Below are positions 44,416 through 53,196 of a stretch of 64,000 nucleotides of DNA, piece after piece. Under the pieces are notes generated by a model. The model was not told the DNA's origin, did not search any database, and saw only the letters and a program-made list of their open reading frames with translations. Numbering within the stretch: position 1 is the first letter of the stretch; each line of letters opens with the position of its first letter. The position numbers and the translations under genes are program-made. The stretch is from Donghicola tyrosinivorans (GTDB lineage Bacteria; Pseudomonadota; Alphaproteobacteria; Rhodobacterales; Rhodobacteraceae): NCBI RefSeq assembly GCF_003003355.1, contig NZ_PVTQ01000001.1, forward strand, positions 248,001 through 312,000, read 5' to 3'.

Positions 44416-45228
44416 ATGGCAGTAGGAATTTTCGACTCGGGGCTTGGTGGACTGACCGTCCTGAACGCAGTCAGCCGCCGGTTGCCCGATGTGCCGCTGG
44501 TATATTTTGGCGACAACGCCCACGCACCTTACGGTGTGCGTGATGCCGATGACATTTATAACCTGACCACCAAAGCAGTCACCCGCATGTGGGACGAAGG
44601 GGTCGATCTGGTCATCATCGCCTGTAACACCGCCAGCGCGGCCGCCCTGCGCCGGATGCAGGAAAGCTTTCTGCCCAAGAATAAGCGCTGCCTTGGCGTA
44701 TTCGTTCCGCTGATCGAGGCTCTGACCGAGCGTGAATGGGGCGACAACAGCCCGCCCCGTGAAGTGCGCGTCAAGCACGTGGCGCTGTTTGCGACGCCCG
44801 CCACTGTCTCTAGCCGAGCGTTCCAGCGCGAACTGGCCTTCCGCGCAATCGGTGTGGACGTTGAGGCGCAGGCTTGCGGCGGTGTGGTGGATGCCATCGA
44901 AGACGGTGACATGATCCTTGCCGAGGCGCTGGTGCGCAGCCACGTGGATGCGTTGAAGCGCAAAATGCCCCAGCCGCAGGCTGCCATTCTGGGCTGCACC
45001 CACTATCCGCTGATGGAAAGTACTTTTCAGGACGCTCTTGGCCCTGAGGTTGAGGTCTATAGCCAAGCCAATCTGGTGGCTGAAAGCCTTGCGGACTATT
45101 TGGGACGTCACCCCGATATGTTGGGCTCTGGTACGGAATCCAAATTCCTGACCTCGGGCAATCCGGCAAAGGTCTCGGCCCGCGCGACCCAATTCTTGCG
45201 ACGCGAAATCAAATTCGTCTCCGCTTGA
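44416..45228 (+). CDS. murI: Glutamate racemase
   Basis: Supplies D-glutamate for peptidoglycan. The 270-residue protein has [18 protein letters not shown] (start), [11 protein letters not shown] (~33), the two catalytic cysteines in [14 protein letters not shown] (~75) and [14 protein letters not shown] (~195). The ATG at 44416 gives the normal N-terminus; a TTG at 44407 overlapping the previous stop is less likely. It follows the acyltransferase gene directly and precedes argC by 40 bases on the same strand. Confidence 0.95.
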   Translation: MAVGIFDSGLGGLTVLNAVSRRLPDVPLVYFGDNAHAPYGVRDADDIYNLTTKAVTRMWDEGVDLVIIACNTASAAALRRMQESFLPKNKRCLGVFVPLIEALTEREWGDNSPPREVRVKHVALFATPATVSSRAFQRELAFRAIGVDVEAQACGGVVDAIEDGDMILAEALVRSHVDALKRKMPQPQAAILGCTHYPLMESTFQDALGPEVEVYSQANLVAESLADYLGRHPDMLGSGTESKFLTSGNPAKVSARATQFLRREIKFVSA

Positions 45229-45268
45229 ACTTCACGACTATAAAGCCTGTTAAAACAAGGACTTTGCC

Positions 45269-46297
45269 ATGACGTATAAGATCGCAATTCTGGGCGCTTC
45301 GGGCTACACCGGTGCCGAGCTGATCCGTCTGATCGCCACCCATCCCGAAATCGAGATCGCAGCCCTCGGGGCGAACGCCAAGGCTGGTCAAAGCATGGCT
45401 AGTGTGTTCCCCCATCTGCGCCATTTGGACCTGCCCGATCTGGTGAAGGCGGATGACATTGATTTCAGCCAGATTGACCTGTGCTTCTGCGCGCTGCCCC
45501 ACAAGACCAGCCAAGAGGTGATCCGCGAGCTGCCGAAAGACCTGCGGATCGTGGACCTGTCGGCGGACTTCCGACTGCGTGATCCGGCGGCATATGAAAA
45601 GTGGTATGGCAACCCCCATGCGGCGGTCGAGATGCAGAAAGAGGCGGTCTACGGCCTGACCGAATTCTACCGTGATGACATCGCCAATGCGCGTCTGGTG
45701 GCAGGCACGGGCTGTAACGCGGCCACTGGCCAGTATGCTTTGCGCCCGCTGATCAGCGCCGGTGTGATCGATCTGGACAACATCATCATGGACCTGAAAT
45801 GCGCCGTCTCGGGCGCGGGTCGGTCCTTGAAAGAGAACCTGCTGCACGCCGAACTGTCTGAGGGCTATCATGCCTATTCCGCGGGTGGCACCCACCGCCA
45901 CTTGGGCGAGTTTGATCAGGAATTCAGCCTGCTGGCCGGCCGTCCGGTGCAGGTCCAGTTTACGCCACATCTGATCCCCGCGAACCGCGGCATTCTGGCG
46001 ACAGTCTATGTTCACGGTAATGCGCAGCAAATCCATGAGACGCTGTCTGCGGCATACGCGGCAGAGCCCTTCTTGCAGGTGCTGCCCTTTGGCGAGCTCC
46101 CCTCGACCCGTCACATCCGCGGCTCGAACTTCTGCCACTTGGGCGTTGTTGCAGACCGGATCGAAAACCGCGCCATCGTCGTGGCCGCTCTGGACAACCT
46201 GACGAAAGGTTCCAGTGGTCAAGCATTGCAAAACGCGAATGTGATGTTAGGTATCGAGGAGACCACGGGCCTGATGCTGGCTCCGTGCTTCCCGTAA
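45269..46297 (+). CDS. argC: N-acetyl-gamma-glutamyl-phosphate reductase
   Basis: NADPH-dependent third step of arginine biosynthesis. The 342-residue protein has the Rossmann start [20 protein letters not shown], the active-site Cys in [19 protein letters not shown] (~150) and the substrate-binding HTPHL-like [20 protein letters not shown] (~230). Length is that of the ArgC type found in most bacteria. It precedes ccmE by 21 bases, so argC and the cytochrome c maturation genes are likely cotranscribed. Confidence 0.96.
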   Translation: MTYKIAILGASGYTGAELIRLIATHPEIEIAALGANAKAGQSMASVFPHLRHLDLPDLVKADDIDFSQIDLCFCALPHKTSQEVIRELPKDLRIVDLSADFRLRDPAAYEKWYGNPHAAVEMQKEAVYGLTEFYRDDIANARLVAGTGCNAATGQYALRPLISAGVIDLDNIIMDLKCAVSGAGRSLKENLLHAELSEGYHAYSAGGTHRHLGEFDQEFSLLAGRPVQVQFTPHLIPANRGILATVYVHGNAQQIHETLSAAYAAEPFLQVLPFGELPSTRHIRGSNFCHLGVVADRIENRAIVVAALDNLTKGSSGQALQNANVMLGIEETTGLMLAPCFP

Positions 46298-46318
46298 GGG
46301 CTTAGGAGGAGGACGTTT

Positions 46319-46777
46319 ATGAAGTCGCTGAAAAAGACCCGTCGTATTCAGGTCATCGCTGTCGCCGCTGTGGCGCTGGCGCTGTCCACCGGTCTGATCG
46401 GTTATGCGATGCGCGACGGCATCAACTTCTTCCGCTCGCCCTCGCAGGTGATGGAGAACGCCCCCAAACCATCCGAGACTTTCCGTCTGGGCGGTCTGGT
46501 GGAAGAGGGCAGCCTCAAGCGCGGTCAGGGCGAGGTTATCTCTTTCGCCGTGACCGACGGCGGGGCGACGGTGCCGGTGATCTACAAAGGCGTTCTGCCT
46601 GATCTGTTCGGCGAGAACCAAGGCATGATCGGCACAGGCAAGTATGTGAACGGGGTTTTTGAGGCCTCTGAAATCCTTGCTAAACACGATGAAAGCTACA
46701 TGCCGAAAGAGGTCACCGACGCGTTGAAAGAACAGGGCGTTTACAAAGACCCGAACGGTAAAGACACCAACAGTTAA
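46319..46777 (+). CDS. ccmE: Cytochrome c maturation heme chaperone CcmE
   Basis: Periplasmic heme chaperone that binds heme covalently and hands it to the CcmF/H ligation machinery. The 152-residue protein has an N-terminal anchor (VIAVAAVALALSTGLIGYAM), an OB-fold, and the heme-binding His in EILAKHDESYMPKEV (~120-134), followed by a short charged tail. A ribosome binding site (TTAGGAGGAGG) precedes the ATG. It is followed not by ccmF but by an endolysin and holin pair, then ccmF and ccmH. Confidence 0.96.
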   Translation: MKSLKKTRRIQVIAVAAVALALSTGLIGYAMRDGINFFRSPSQVMENAPKPSETFRLGGLVEEGSLKRGQGEVISFAVTDGGATVPVIYKGVLPDLFGENQGMIGTGKYVNGVFEASEILAKHDESYMPKEVTDALKEQGVYKDPNGKDTNS

Positions 46778-46788
46778 CGCCTGAGTAA
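46774..46788 (+). promoter_or_regulatory. CtrA-box-like site before the lysis genes
   Basis: TTAA-CGCCTGA-GTAA differs at one base from the CtrA consensus TTAA-N7-TTAA. It overlaps the ccmE stop and lies 39-53 bases before the endolysin start. CtrA control of gene transfer agent functions is established in Rhodobacter; here it is only a sequence resemblance. Confidence 0.4.
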
Positions 46789-46827
46789 CAGTCTTGCCTT
46801 CGAAGGGGTTATCCCATCGGAGGCAAC

Positions 46828-47439
46828 ATGCAGGACATTACTCAAATGACGCGGGGCATCCTCGCGCGTGAAGGCGGTTTCGTGAATGATCTGGATGATC
46901 CGGGCGGCGCGACCAACCGCGGCATCACCATCGGCACCATGCGCCGCCTTGGCGTTGATCTGGATGGGGATGGTGACACCGATATCGCCGACCTTAGGCA
47001 TTTGACCGAGGAGCAGGCGGTCGACATCTACCTACAGCACTACTTTTACGGCCCACGTATCGATCAGTTGCCAGATTGCCTGCAGGACAGTGTGTTTGAC
47101 ATGTATGTGAATGCGGGCGGGCAGGCGGTTAAGCTTTTGCAGCGACTGCTGTGTCAGATGGGCCATGTGCTGGCCGTGGACGGGGCAATCGGGCCCAAGA
47201 CTGCGCAAGCGGCGCAGGCGGCCTCGGTCATTTCGGGGGCGCATTTGCGGGACGCCTACGGGATCGCACGGCGGAACTACTACTACAGCCTTGCGGATCA
47301 GCGTCCTGCCAGCCGCAAATACGCCCGCCGTAAGGATGGCGGGAAGGGGGGCTGGATTCGCCGCGCCGAGGCGTTCATCTCGGACCGCTATCACCTGTCG
47401 GACGCCGATCACCTGGCGCGGGTGGCCGCATGGGGATGA
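46828..47439 (+). CDS. GH108 endolysin (gene transfer agent lysis type)
   Basis: A 203-residue cytoplasmic muramidase of glycoside hydrolase family 108. The family's catalytic segment is ILAREGGFVNDLDDPGGATN followed by RGITIGT (~12-36), with the catalytic Glu; FDMYVNAGGQAVKLLQRLL (~90) and VDGAIGPKTAQAAQAA (~115) follow, the latter resembling a peptidoglycan-binding repeat. No signal peptide, so release needs a holin, which is the next gene (10-base overlap). In Rhodobacter capsulatus the analogous pair, rcc00555/rcc00556 as I recall, releases the gene transfer agent. It could also be a lone phage remnant. Confidence 0.88.
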   Translation: MQDITQMTRGILAREGGFVNDLDDPGGATNRGITIGTMRRLGVDLDGDGDTDIADLRHLTEEQAVDIYLQHYFYGPRIDQLPDCLQDSVFDMYVNAGGQAVKLLQRLLCQMGHVLAVDGAIGPKTAQAAQAASVISGAHLRDAYGIARRNYYYSLADQRPASRKYARRKDGGKGGWIRRAEAFISDRYHLSDADHLARVAAWG

Positions 47440-47939
47440 TGGCCACGCTGCTGACGGCACTGTTTGGGTCGGGCACCAACGTGCTACGAGACACCGCCAC
47501 CATCTGGCGCGAGAACCCCGAGGCCGCCGCCATCCGCGCCGCCTCGTCCCGCGAGGCGGCGCTTGGTCAACTGGCCGCCGAATTTGCCCGTCCCCAGCGT
47601 GGCTGGTTTGATGGTTTTGTGGATGGGTTGAACCGTTTACCGCGCCCGATGCTTGCCCTTGGGGTGCTGGGGATGTTCGGAATGGCGATGTATGATCCCT
47701 TGTGGTTTTCTCAGCGGATGCAAGGGCTTGCGCTGGTTCCCGAGCCTTTGTGGTGGCTGATGGGGGTGATCGTCAGCTTTTACTTTGGCGCCCGCCATCA
47801 GGCCAAGATGCAGGATTTTCAGCGGCAACTGGCCGCGGTTCCAGCGCGTCCCCAAGAGGCGCAACAAGTAGCCCCCGCGAACGAGAATGCGGCTCTGACG
47901 GAATGGCAGGCACTGGCCAAAAGTACCGCGACAAAGTGA
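47430..47939 (+). CDS. Holin-family membrane protein
   Basis: A 169-residue protein with an amphipathic N-terminus, then three hydrophobic segments (around MLALGVLGMFGMAMYDPLWF and PLWWLMGVIVSFYFGARHQA) and a hydrophilic C-terminal tail rich in Gln and Ala. This matches the three-helix holin family associated with Rhodobacterales gene transfer agents. It overlaps the endolysin gene by 10 bases and is followed by ccmF after 58 bases. Function as a pore for endolysin release is inferred from family and pairing. Confidence 0.85.
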   Translation: MGMMATLLTALFGSGTNVLRDTATIWRENPEAAAIRAASSREAALGQLAAEFARPQRGWFDGFVDGLNRLPRPMLALGVLGMFGMAMYDPLWFSQRMQGLALVPEPLWWLMGVIVSFYFGARHQAKMQDFQRQLAAVPARPQEAQQVAPANENAALTEWQALAKSTATK

Positions 47940-47997
47940 ACATCGGGCAGGGTTGATTGTGATTGGCCCTGCCTGATCAAACGCCTATGATCCGGGC

Positions 47998-49965
47998 ATG
48001 ATTACAGAGCTCGGACACTTCGCCCTTATCCTTGCCTTTCTGGTTGCGATCGTACAGGCGATCGTTCCGCTGATCGGCGCGCATAAACGCTGGCACGGCT
48101 GGATGGCCGTGGCGGAACCTGCTGCCACTGCGCAGTTCTTGCTGACGGCCGCGTCCTTTGCGGCGCTGACCCATGCCTTTGTTACTTCGGACTTCAGTCT
48201 GCGCCTTGTGGTGCTGAACAGCCATTCGGCCAAGCCGATGCTCTATAAGATCAGCGGTGTCTGGGGGAACCACGAAGGCTCGATGCTGCTGTGGGTGCTG
48301 ATCCTGACCCTGTTCGGCGCCTGTGCCGCGTGGTTCGGAGGGAACCTGCCCCCCACCTTGAAGGCCCGCGTTCTGGCGGTGCAGTCCGCGATTTCTCTGG
48401 CGTTCTTTGCCTTTATTCTCTTCACGTCGAACCCTTTCCTGCGTCTGGCGATGCCGCCCTTTGACGGGCAGGATCTGAATCCCCTGTTGCAGGACCCCGG
48501 TTTGGCGTTCCACCCGCCGTTCCTCTACTTGGGATATGTGGGTCTTTCGATGGCCTTCAGCTTTGCCGTCGCCGCTCTGATCGAGGGTCGCGTGGACGCC
48601 GCTTGGGCCCGCTGGGTACGCCCTTGGACATTGGCCGCGTGGGTTTTCCTGACCATTGGCATCGCGCTGGGATCGTGGTGGGCCTATTACGAGCTTGGCT
48701 GGGGCGGCTTCTGGTTCTGGGATCCGGTTGAAAACGCCAGCTTTATGCCGTGGCTGGTCGCGGCGGCTCTGCTGCATTCGGCCATCGTGGTCGAAAAGCG
48801 TGAGGCGCTGAAAAGCTGGACCATTTTGCTGGCGATTCTGGCGTTCGGCTTCTCGTTGATTGGCACGTTTATCGTGCGTTCGGGGGTGCTGACCTCGGTC
48901 CACGCCTTTGCGAATGACCCTGAGCGCGGTGTTTTCATCCTGTTTATCCTTGCCTTCTTCATGGGCGGTGCGCTGACACTGTTCGCCGCCCGCGCCAGCG
49001 CGATGGAGGCCAAGGGCGTCTTTGGGGTTGTCAGCCGTGAAAGCGCGCTGGTCTTCAACAACATCCTGCTGGCAGTTGCGGCCTTTGTGGTGTTCTTCGG
49101 CACCCTCTGGCCCCTGATGGCCGAGATGTTCTTTGACCGGAAACTTTCAGTGGGTGCGCCGTTCTTCAACATGGCCTTCACGCCCTTCATGGTGGTGCTG
49201 GGGGCGCTGCTACCCTTCGGGTCCATGTTGTCGTGGAAACGGGCGAACGGTGGCCGCGTGGCGAAGTCGCTGGTACCGCTGGTGGTCCTAGCGATTGCCG
49301 TTGCCGCGCTGGCCTATGCGATCCAGACCGAACGCACAGCACTTGGTCCCATCGGGCTGCTGCTAGGCGCGTGGATGATTTCCGGCGCGGCGCTTGACCT
49401 GTGGGGACGCACGGGGCGCAGCGGCAACCGCTTTGCCCGCCTGTTCCGTCTGCCCGGTGCGGATTGGGGCAAGGCTGTGGCCCATGCGGGTCTGGGGATC
49501 ACCTTCATCGGGATTGCGGGCCTTATGGCTTGGGATCAGGAAGACATCCGCGTCGTGAATGTAGGCGAGCCCTTTGAACTGGGCGGTTACCAGTTCGTGC
49601 TGAGCGATGTGCAGCAGGTGCAAGGACCGAACTATATCTCGACCACTGGTGTGGTTGAGCTTGGTATGAATGGTCGCCAACTGACGACCCTTTATCCGGA
49701 AAAGCGGGTCTATCCCGTGGCCCAGATGCCCACCACCGAAGCCGCGATTGATAACGGTTTTCTGCGTGACATCTACGTTGTGATCGGTGATCCGCAGGCA
49801 GACGGCGGTTGGGCTGTGCGCACCTATATCAAGCCGCTGGCGAACTGGATTTGGGCTGGCTCGATCATCATGGCGCTTGGCGGATGCTTCAGCCTTGCGG
49901 ATCGTCGTTTCCGCGTCGCTGCTGGCGCACGCAAGGCGGCGATGAAAGGGGTACCTGCGGAATGA
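47998..49965 (+). CDS. ccmF: Cytochrome c maturation protein CcmF
   Basis: Large membrane subunit of the heme lyase that, with CcmH, attaches heme from CcmE to apocytochrome c. The 655-residue protein has about 15 hydrophobic helices; the WWD domain is seen at WGGFWFWDPVENASFMPW (~235-252), and HPPFLYLGYVGLSMAFSFAV (~170) with HSAIVVEKREALKSWT supply His ligands for heme b. The start at 47998 is the first ATG after the holin gene. It overlaps ccmH by 4 bases. Confidence 0.96.
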   Translation: MITELGHFALILAFLVAIVQAIVPLIGAHKRWHGWMAVAEPAATAQFLLTAASFAALTHAFVTSDFSLRLVVLNSHSAKPMLYKISGVWGNHEGSMLLWVLILTLFGACAAWFGGNLPPTLKARVLAVQSAISLAFFAFILFTSNPFLRLAMPPFDGQDLNPLLQDPGLAFHPPFLYLGYVGLSMAFSFAVAALIEGRVDAAWARWVRPWTLAAWVFLTIGIALGSWWAYYELGWGGFWFWDPVENASFMPWLVAAALLHSAIVVEKREALKSWTILLAILAFGFSLIGTFIVRSGVLTSVHAFANDPERGVFILFILAFFMGGALTLFAARASAMEAKGVFGVVSRESALVFNNILLAVAAFVVFFGTLWPLMAEMFFDRKLSVGAPFFNMAFTPFMVVLGALLPFGSMLSWKRANGGRVAKSLVPLVVLAIAVAALAYAIQTERTALGPIGLLLGAWMISGAALDLWGRTGRSGNRFARLFRLPGADWGKAVAHAGLGITFIGIAGLMAWDQEDIRVVNVGEPFELGGYQFVLSDVQQVQGPNYISTTGVVELGMNGRQLTTLYPEKRVYPVAQMPTTEAAIDNGFLRDIYVVIGDPQADGGWAVRTYIKPLANWIWAGSIIMALGGCFSLADRRFRVAAGARKAAMKGVPAE

Positions 49966-50432
49966 GTTTGAGATCCACTTTGGCGGCTGCTGCGCTGGCG
50001 TTGCTGACGCTGGCGCCGGTTGCCTATGCCGTGCAGCCCGACGAAGTGCTGTCGGATCCCGTTCTGGAAGAGCGGGCGCGGGGCATCTCGGCCGGTTTGC
50101 GCTGTCTGGTCTGCCGGAACGAGAACATCGATGATTCTCATGCCGAACTGGCCCGCGACCTGCGCCTTCTGGTGCGTGAACGGCTGGTGGAAGGGGACAC
50201 CGACGAAGAGGTGGTGGACTATGTGGTTGACCGCTTCGGCGAATATGTCCTGCTGAAACCCACCACAGGCGGCGCGAATATGTTGCTGTGGCTGGCGGGG
50301 CCGATCATGGCGCTGATCGCGCTGTTTCTGGCTTTTGGCTACCTGCGCGGGCGTTCCAACGCCAAAACGGGGGCAGAAGATCAGTTGACCGAAGATGAAC
50401 AAGAGCGCCTGAACGCGATCCTCAAGGACTGA
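49962..50432 (+). CDS. ccmH: Cytochrome c maturation protein CcmH
   Basis: Thiol-reducing subunit that prepares the CXXCH motif of apocytochromes for heme attachment. The 156-residue protein has a signal peptide (STLAAAALALLTLAPVAYA), the redox motif GLRCLVCRNENIDDSHAELA (~45-64), a following helix bundle and a C-terminal membrane anchor (LLWLAGPIMALIALFLAFGYL). The ATG at 49962 overlaps the ccmF stop (ATGA). No CcmI-like extension is fused, and no further ccm gene follows. Confidence 0.95.
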   Translation: MSLRSTLAAAALALLTLAPVAYAVQPDEVLSDPVLEERARGISAGLRCLVCRNENIDDSHAELARDLRLLVRERLVEGDTDEEVVDYVVDRFGEYVLLKPTTGGANMLLWLAGPIMALIALFLAFGYLRGRSNAKTGAEDQLTEDEQERLNAILKD

Positions 50433-50455
50433 CGCGGGGTTTCTCTTTCCGTGGC

Positions 50456-50481
50456 TGGCCGCTTGGGGTTTCATGCGGCCA
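50456..50481 (+). other. Hairpin between ccmH and the enoyl-CoA hydratase gene
   Basis: TGGCCGC and GCGGCCA (7-bp arms, 12-base loop) lie 23 bases after the ccmH stop. Without a T-run it is at most a weak terminator or transcript-end protector. Confidence 0.35.
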
Positions 50482-50502
50482 AGCAGTCATGCAGGAGGCG
50501 AC

Positions 50503-51279
50503 ATGGACTACCAAGCAATCACCTATGAGGTCCGCGACGACATCGCGGTTCTGACCCTCAACCGGCCCGATGTGATGAACGCGCTGTCCTCGCAGATGCG
50601 GGCAGAGATTCTGCACGCGGTGAAAGCCGCAGCGAGTGAGGCGCGCGTTCTGGTGATGACCGGCGCGGGCAAATGTTTCTGCTCTGGGCAGGATCTGAGC
50701 GATGCGGGCAATCTGAACACGTTGGACCTTGAGCGGACCCTGCGCGACGAATACGTCCCCATGTTGCAGGCGATCTATGACAGCCCGATCCCGACGATCA
50801 GCGCGGTCAACGGCACCGCTGCAGGGGCAGGGGCCAATCTGGCACTGGCCGCCGATGTGGTGATCGCCACCGAAAGCGCAGTGTTCTTACAGGCATTCAC
50901 CCGCATCGGCTTGATCCCTGATGCTGGCGGCACCTACTGGCTGCCCCGCCAGATGGGCGCGGCCAAGGCGATGGGTGCGGCTCTTTTTGCCGAGCCGATC
51001 ACCGCTCGTCAGGCAGACGATTGGGGCATGATCTGGGAAGCAGTCTCAGACGATGCCTTTGCCGATCACTGGCGCGCCCGTGCGTTGAAATTGGCCACTG
51101 GCCCCTCGGTCGCCTATGCCAAGGTCAAAGAGGCCCTGCGCGGTAGCTATGACAATAACCTAGAGCAGCAATTGCTGGTCGAGGCCAAGCTGCAAGGGGT
51201 CTGCGGCAAGACACGGGACTTTAAAGAAGGTGTCGTCGCCTTCCTTGAAAAGCGCCCCGCCAAATACGAAGGCCGTTAA
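50503..51279 (+). CDS. Enoyl-CoA hydratase/isomerase, PaaG-like
   Basis: A 258-residue crotonase-fold protein. Oxyanion-hole segments are KCFCSGQDLSDAGN (~64) and VNGTAAGAGANLALAADVVI (~104); FTRIGLIPDAGGTYWLPRQM (~138) has an Asp rather than a second Glu, as in PaaG-type isomerases of phenylacetate catabolism, while ordinary hydratases have Glu there. Without other paa genes nearby, the assignment to phenylacetyl-CoA epoxide isomerase is only likely. The ATG at 50503 follows GCAGGAGGCGAC, an ideal ribosome binding site; a strong terminator follows. Confidence 0.82.
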   Translation: MDYQAITYEVRDDIAVLTLNRPDVMNALSSQMRAEILHAVKAAASEARVLVMTGAGKCFCSGQDLSDAGNLNTLDLERTLRDEYVPMLQAIYDSPIPTISAVNGTAAGAGANLALAADVVIATESAVFLQAFTRIGLIPDAGGTYWLPRQMGAAKAMGAALFAEPITARQADDWGMIWEAVSDDAFADHWRARALKLATGPSVAYAKVKEALRGSYDNNLEQQLLVEAKLQGVCGKTRDFKEGVVAFLEKRPAKYEGR

Positions 51280-51293
51280 GCCGATCCGAATGA

Positions 51294-51329
51294 ATAAGGC
51301 CCCGAGAGCTGCCGCCCTCGGGGCCTTAT
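51294..51329. terminator. Bidirectional intrinsic terminator
   Basis: ATAAGGCCCCGAG and CTCGGGGCCTTAT form a perfect 13-bp stem with a 10-base loop, between the convergent enoyl-CoA hydratase and RTX genes. Confidence 0.9.
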
Positions 51330-51347
51330 GCTGTTCAGAGGGCCGCT

Positions 51348-53048
51348 TTACGCGGCCGCTTGCAGCACGATGGCCGAGATCACGTCAAAGCCGTCGGGCA
51401 GGGCGTTTGTCAGGGTCATGATCAACGTGCCATCGGCATAGATGTGCGTTCCATCCAGATCGGTTTCACTGGTAAGGATCGGTGTCGCGCCCGTATAGAC
51501 ATATGCCAGCGTGTCTTCGGTCGGGTCAAAGTCCGTGACGGTTACCGCGCCTGCGTCGAGGTCCCAGTCGCCGGTGACCAGCAGATCCTCGCCGTCCGCA
51601 CCCGTCAGGATATCGGCCCCTGCGCCGATCAATGTATCCGCTCCGTAACCGCCGTAGAGCGTGTCCGAGCCGTCCGCAGCGGGCGCGCCATAGGGCGCGT
51701 TGGCGATGTCGGCCAGCGCAGTGGCGCCCCGTGCGAGCTCAAGGGTCGTGCCGTTCAACACGTCATCCCCGTCGCCGCCGTCCAAGGCATCCTGACCGTT
51801 GCCGCCATCCAGAACGTCATCGCCGTCCTCGCCATAAAGCGCATCGATCCCCTTTGCCCCCAGCAGGTAGTCATGTCCGTTCCCGCCGTAGATTGTGTCG
51901 TAGCCCGCGTCGCCAAGGATAACGTCGTTGGTGTCATAGCCTGTGATCAGCTCATTCGTCCCCGAGCCGATAAAGTAATTCTCATAGAGAACTGTCGAGC
52001 TGTCGGTTGGAGAGTCGTCATTCTCGACCAAGGTGATGTCACCGGCCGAGAAGCCTTCGGGGGCATCTTCGATCCGCAGGACGGCGGCGTCGCCGTCATA
52101 GACAATCGCTGCGCCGTCATCGGTGGTCTGGACTGTCAGGGACGGGGTGCCTGTGCTGGCGTTGTAGTAGTATTCCAGCGTGTCATCAGCGGGGTCATAG
52201 TCGGTGATCACCGCAGGGCCCAGATCATTGGTCCACTGGCGGGCGGTGACAAAGACATCCGTACCAGCGCCGCCGGTCACAGTGTCGCCGCCGTCAAAGA
52301 CCAACCAGTCACCCTGCGTGCCGCCGTCCAGAACGTCGGCCCCGTCGCCGGTGCTGGTGTCGTCCAGAGGCGAATTGCTAGCAGCCGAGAATTGGTTGGG
52401 GTTGTCCTGCAAGCTGACGACAAGGTCCAGATCGTAGTCGCCATCCACCGAGATTAGATCGTCACGCCCACCGCCACCGATCAGCGTGTCTGCGCCCGTA
52501 TCGTCGACGATCAGATCATTGACCGTGCCGCCCGTGGACAGATCGTTGCCGCTGCCGCCGATCAGCAGGCCGATCCCGTCGCCGCCATTCAGGGTGTCAT
52601 TCCCCGAGCCACCAAACAGGATGTCCTGTCCGCCGTCACCGTTCAACAGATCATTTCCGGAGCCACCCACCAGCGCATCCTGACTGGCACCGCCGCTTAG
52701 GGTGTCATTGCCCGCCCCGCCGCTAAGGTAGTCGTCATTGGCATTGCCATTCAGGCGATCTGCTCCGTCGCCGCCCACCAGCGTATCATCGCCAGCGTCG
52801 CCGCTCAGCGTATCGGCATAGGCGGTGCCCGTGATGAAATCGTCGCTGTCCGTACCCGTGGCCACCGTGCCTATGGCGGGGCCTTCGGTGTTCTCAGCGG
52901 TATCTTCAGTCAGATCGCCGTCATCCGAGTCGCTGTCGTCAGTATCACTTTGATCGCTGTCATCATCGGCACCGTCCCCGCCAGCTAGTACCAGTGCAAA
53001 GGTGTAGGCGGCCATCGTCGCCAAGAGACCAATTAAAAAATTACTCAT
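51348..53048 (-). CDS. RTX calcium-binding repeat protein with N-terminal hydrophobic segment
   Basis: A 566-residue very acidic protein. It opens with a hydrophobic segment ([21 protein letters not shown]) followed by an Asp/Ser-rich stretch, then two arrays of GGxGxDxLx nonapeptides (residues ~65-200 and ~368-432) that would bind calcium outside the cell, and between them and at the end beta-rich domains containing [13 protein letters not shown] and [15 protein letters not shown]. No type I secretion genes are nearby. The N-terminal hydrophobic segment is unusual for a leaderless type I substrate and suggests Sec export or anchoring. Function (surface, adhesion or matrix) is inferred from the repeats. 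Confidence 0.85.
   Translation of the reverse strand: MSNFLIGLLATMAAYTFALVLAGGDGADDDSDQSDTDDSDSDDGDLTEDTAENTEGPAIGTVATGTDSDDFITGTAYADTLSGDAGDDTLVGGDGADRLNGNANDDYLSGGAGNDTLSGGASQDALVGGSGNDLLNGDGGQDILFGGSGNDTLNGGDGIGLLIGGSGNDLSTGGTVNDLIVDDTGADTLIGGGGRDDLISVDGDYDLDLVVSLQDNPNQFSAASNSPLDDTSTGDGADVLDGGTQGDWLVFDGGDTVTGGAGTDVFVTARQWTNDLGPAVITDYDPADDTLEYYYNASTGTPSLTVQTTDDGAAIVYDGDAAVLRIEDAPEGFSAGDITLVENDDSPTDSSTVLYENYFIGSGTNELITGYDTNDVILGDAGYDTIYGGNGHDYLLGAKGIDALYGEDGDDVLDGGNGQDALDGGDGDDVLNGTTLELARGATALADIANAPYGAPAADGSDTLYGGYGADTLIGAGADILTGADGEDLLVTGDWDLDAGAVTVTDFDPTEDTLAYVYTGATPILTSETDLDGTHIYADGTLIMTLTNALPDGFDVISAIVLQAAA
51745..51935 (-). repeat. RTX nonapeptide array 2
   Basis: Tandem GGxGxDxLx-type units such as [20 protein letters not shown], within the RTX gene. 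Boundaries approximate. Confidence 0.8.
52450..52856 (-). repeat. RTX nonapeptide array 1
   Basis: Tandem GGxGxDxLx-type units such as [20 protein letters not shown], within the N-terminal half of the RTX gene. Boundaries approximate. Confidence 0.8.
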
Positions 53049-53147
53049 ATTGAAACCGATTTCTCAAAGAGGCGCTTAAATATCAGCTTATGGTAATGTA
53101 ATTATAACTTTCATACTAGTTCTGCGATGGTCGCGGTGCAGATGAAA

Positions 53148-53173
53148 AAAGCCGCCCCCGAAGGAGCGGCTTT
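53148..53173 (-). terminator. Intrinsic terminator after gltA
   Basis: On the minus strand AAAGCCGCTCC and GGGGGCGGCTTT pair (one U:G) around a TTC loop, followed by TTT; 24 bases after the gltA stop. Confidence 0.85.
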
Positions 53174-53196
53174 CTTTTTGTTGAAACCAGCTAGGC

